Of a stretch of 64,000 nt of DNA, positions 61,841-64,000 are shown piece by piece. Both the position numbers and the translations under genes were made by a program. Position 1 is the stretch's first letter; the number at the start of each line of letters is the position of its first letter. Source of the stretch: Lachnospiraceae bacterium (GTDB lineage: Bacteria; Bacillota; Clostridia; Lachnospirales; Lachnospiraceae); NCBI GenBank assembly GCA_021771695.1, contig JAETON010000004.1, positions 62,001 through 126,000 of the forward strand. The letters are read 5' to 3'. A model generated the notes under the pieces. The model made no database searches. It was given only the letters and a program-made list of their open reading frames with translations, and was not told the origin of the DNA.

Positions 61841-62586
61841 ACCATCTGCTCCAATGTCTCTATTAAAATATCTCCGCCGATTTCATTTTGTCCAGCATGG
61901 ATTCTTCCCATTTTCATAAGCTCCAGCACAGATAAAAAAGTAACTACAACTGCTTCTTTTGAGTTCTGTCCTTCCAGTAAATGAAAAAAGCTTACCTTTC
62001 TATGCTTTTGGATATATTCACCGACTTCTATCATCTTATCTTCCAGTTTGATTTCTTCTTGTTTGATTTCACCAAAATTGCTGCGAATTGGATCTATCTT
62101 ATTCTCTTTTTTCCTCATGACAAATTGGAAAACCTCACGAAGCTTCTCCAACGTGACATCTTCCAGCACCTGTGCCAGATCAATCTCTTCTCGATAGGCA
62201 AGCACCTCTTCCGGAATCTGCTGCTGCTTAAAAATACTTTTTCCTGCTTCTTCCTTCTGCTTCTTCAATTCATTGGATGCATATTTATAAATTTTATACT
62301 CAATCAAACGCCGTACCAATTCCTCACGAGGATCTCCTTCTTCTCCCTCTTCTTCCGGTGCCGGAAGCAGCATCTTCGCTTTAATTTCTAATAATTCTGC
62401 CGCCATCACCAAAAATTCACTCATGACATCCAAGTCTTCCTTTTCCATAGCACGGATGTATTCAAGATACTGCTTAGTAATCTCCGAAATAGGTATATCA
62501 TAAATATCAACTTTATTTTTCTCAATTAAATGAAGCAGTAAATCCAGCGGCCCTTCAAATATATTCAGTTTTACATCAATTGCCAT
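61837..62586 (-). CDS. scpA: Segregation and condensation protein A
   Basis: Kleisin subunit bridging SMC heads. 249 residues from ATG 62586 (MAIDVKLNIFEGPLDLLLHL), which is 6 nt from AGAGGA; the upstream ATG 62592 abuts that site. FEGPLDLLLHLIEKNKVDIY and the C-terminal winged-helix segment VSFFHLLEGQNSKEAVVVTFLSVLELMK are diagnostic. The start overlaps the end of the metallophosphoesterase gene by 11 nt. Confidence 0.95.
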   Translation of the reverse strand: MAIDVKLNIFEGPLDLLLHLIEKNKVDIYDIPISEITKQYLEYIRAMEKEDLDVMSEFLVMAAELLEIKAKMLLPAPEEEGEEGDPREELVRRLIEYKIYKYASNELKKQKEEAGKSIFKQQQIPEEVLAYREEIDLAQVLEDVTLEKLREVFQFVMRKKENKIDPIRSNFGEIKQEEIKLEDKMIEVGEYIQKHRKVSFFHLLEGQNSKEAVVVTFLSVLELMKMGRIHAGQNEIGGDILIETLEQMV

Positions 62587-63475
62587 GTTCATTCCTCTGT
62601 TTCTTTAATGTAATACAGGATATTTCCGGCTGATTAAACAGTCTTAATTTAATCGAATGGTTTCCCAATCCCCGGCTTAATACCATCGTGCTGTCTCCTA
62701 TATGAAACTCTCCGGAATCATATTTCGGAAACAGTTGAAACTGAGGAGAAATGACTCCGCCAAGCTTCGGAATCCGAATCATTCCACCGTGAAAATGTCC
62801 GGCAAGAACCAAATCACTGCCCCATTGTGCATATGTTTTAAAATAATTGGGATTATGCGCCAGCAAAATGTTAAAGCTTCTTTCCGGCTTCTCTCCGACA
62901 TCTTCCAGCATATCCTCATATGTCATCTCTGGAATCTGAAAACGGTCATAAAACTTCTTCTCTAAATCAAATGCCGTTAAAGAAATCTCTTCACCTTCTG
63001 CTTCCATAACAATAGTTTCATTTGACATATGGTGAACACCAAACTCTTTCAACTGATGTATATACTCTTTATAACGAAGTCCAAATATCTCTTCATTCCG
63101 CATCAAACGCAGTTCATGGTTTCCGTCTGCATAATAAACCATATATTCTTCTGCCAGATCCTTCATTAGCTTCAACGGAACATCTACAGGTACATCTTCC
63201 CGGCTGGTTACCATATCTCCTCCAGCCAGCACTACATCCGGTCTGCACTGGTGAATCTTCTCCAGCAGCTGTTGATTCCCTGCTCCAAATTCATTGCAGT
63301 GAAGATCTGTTAAAAAAACAATCCGAAAATCATCAAAAGCATCTGGAATCTTTTTGGAAGTAATCTTATAATGTTCAACTACAAGCCTTTTATTTTCATA
63401 GCTGCTGACAACTACCACTACACAAATTGCCGCTAAAATGATAATAATAATCCATACAATCCATAAAGGAATCAT
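62576..63475 (-). CDS. Membrane-anchored metallophosphoesterase (YkuE-like)
   Basis: 299 residues from ATG 63475 (MIPLWIVWIIIIILAAIC), with AAAGGAGTATTT upstream; the frame to 63499 has none. One N-terminal membrane segment, then a calcineurin-type phosphoesterase: FLTDLHCNEFG, AGGDMVTSRED, YADGNHE, LLAHNPNYF and GHFHGGMIR supply the two-metal ligands. The substrate is unknown; relatives include wall- or lipid-linked phosphoesterases. Its end overlaps scpA. Confidence 0.92.
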   Translation of the reverse strand: MIPLWIVWIIIIILAAICVVVVVSSYENKRLVVEHYKITSKKIPDAFDDFRIVFLTDLHCNEFGAGNQQLLEKIHQCRPDVVLAGGDMVTSREDVPVDVPLKLMKDLAEEYMVYYADGNHELRLMRNEEIFGLRYKEYIHQLKEFGVHHMSNETIVMEAEGEEISLTAFDLEKKFYDRFQIPEMTYEDMLEDVGEKPERSFNILLAHNPNYFKTYAQWGSDLVLAGHFHGGMIRIPKLGGVISPQFQLFPKYDSGEFHIGDSTMVLSRGLGNHSIKLRLFNQPEISCITLKKQRNEHGN

Positions 63476-63590
63476 AAATACTCCTTTTTCTTTTTTCATG
63501 TTACGTGTGTCTTTTTCCTATTTTACTAAATATAAGAAAAAAATACAACCCATAGGCCTTGATGGGAATCATTTTCTTATATCTTGTATA

Positions 63591-64000
63591 TTATAAATCA
63601 AAAAGAGACATTTGTTCCATCTGATACGGACGTTTATATGCAGTCATAATATGACGCATCTGATATAAAATTCCTGCATCATTACAGGCATTTGCAAAAA
63701 TTTCCCATAATTTTTTCGCATTTGGACTTACACACTGGTATCGATTTCCATATCTCTTTTGGTATTTTTCATCCAAATGCTCTTTTGGATACAATTTCCT
63801 TAATTTTTCATAATACCACTCCCGCTGATTCTGACGAAGGGTCATGCCGAAAGCAGGATAAATAAAATCTGCTCCGCACTCCTTGGCCTCCTTTACAATT
63901 CCTAATATATTTTCCTTTGAATCACAAAGCCATGGCAGCACCGGCATTAATAAAATTCCTGTAAAGATTCCAGCTTCTTTTAGTTTTGCAATTGCCTCAA
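63591..64000 (-). CDS. SPL-family radical SAM protein, C-terminal part
   Basis: The frame is open to the window edge, so the start and the CxxxCxxC motif lie outside. Visible segment: AIAKLKEAGIFTGILLMPVL at the edge, then PWLCDSKENILGIVKEAKEC, ADFIYPAFGMTLRQNQREWY, ending KRPYQMEQMSLFDL. This resembles the spore-photolyase-like/Rv2578c-like radical SAM family. About 136 residues are present. Specific function not assignable. Confidence 0.8.
   Translation of the reverse strand, partial: EAIAKLKEAGIFTGILLMPVLPWLCDSKENILGIVKEAKECGADFIYPAFGMTLRQNQREWYYEKLRKLYPKEHLDEKYQKRYGNRYQCVSPNAKKLWEIFANACNDAGILYQMRHIMTAYKRPYQMEQMSLFDL

Overview
The window looks like chromosome from a low-GC, anaerobic, gut-type Clostridia, most likely a butyrate-producing member of the Lachnospiraceae (Anaerostipes/Coprococcus/Roseburia type). 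The evidence is a complete thl-crt-hbd-bcd-etfB-etfA operon, a butyryl-CoA:acetate CoA-transferase gene, glycyl-radical chemistry, Gram-positive gene blocks (rplU-prp-rpmA, obg-yhbY-nadD-yqeK-rsfS, yneA/lexA, scpAB), AT-rich intergenic DNA and strong GGAGG ribosome-binding sites. The genus is inference. I see no rRNA, tRNA, CRISPR array, insertion sequence or prophage.

Layout. 1-3215 (minus): branched-chain amino acid unit azlC-azlD-leuB-ilvD, with ilvD cut by the window edge. 3408-8364 (plus): three paralogous secreted N-acetylmuramoyl-L-alanine amidases in tandem. 8459-9946: a DUF1846 protein. 10040-11125: divergent yneA-like/lexA SOS pair with four SOS-box-like sites between them. 11212-17834 (minus): rsfS, yqeK, nadD, yhbY, obg, rpmA, prp, rplU (behind an L21 leader), an RNase E/G and fabV. 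18041-26379 (minus): a secreted NlpC/P60 hydrolase, then a compact unit of an aconitase-family hydratase, NhaC antiporter, MoxR ATPase, DUF58 protein and membrane transglutaminase. 26545-29079: an MraY-type transferase and thiM-thiE.

29220-34566 is the most accessory-looking stretch. It holds a Cys/Gly-rich 74-residue protein, a decayed gene with two in-frame stops, two unrecognised small genes, an acyl-ACP thioesterase/DUF1848 pair, an MGMT-like protein, a 40-residue ORF, and an Rrf2 regulator with a flavodoxin/ferredoxin protein. 34724-39229: leuS, a truncated regulator remnant and an L,D-transpeptidase. 39361-43887: a VOC protein, then a glycyl radical enzyme with its divergent activase and a DeoR regulator. 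43905-48919: M18 aminopeptidase, ArsC/Spx-like protein, D,D-carboxypeptidase, MnmM methyltransferase and a second L,D-transpeptidase.

49143-58648 is the fermentation core: but and ldh (plus), a nucleoid-associated protein, and the butyrate operon (minus). Acetyl-CoA is condensed (Thl), reduced (Hbd), dehydrated (Crt) and reduced again by Bcd-EtfAB. But then exchanges butyryl-CoA with acetate, and Ldh is the competing pyruvate sink. 59003-64000 (minus): ilvN, ilvB, scpB, scpA, a metallophosphoesterase and a partial SPL-type radical SAM gene.

The most notable signals are regulatory. The but-ldh gap is a terminator whose distal arm is the ldh Shine-Dalgarno. WalR-type boxes occur at cell-wall hydrolase promoters. 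Palindromic operator candidates sit at azlCD and rrf2, and a repeated element sits at the glycyl-radical promoter.
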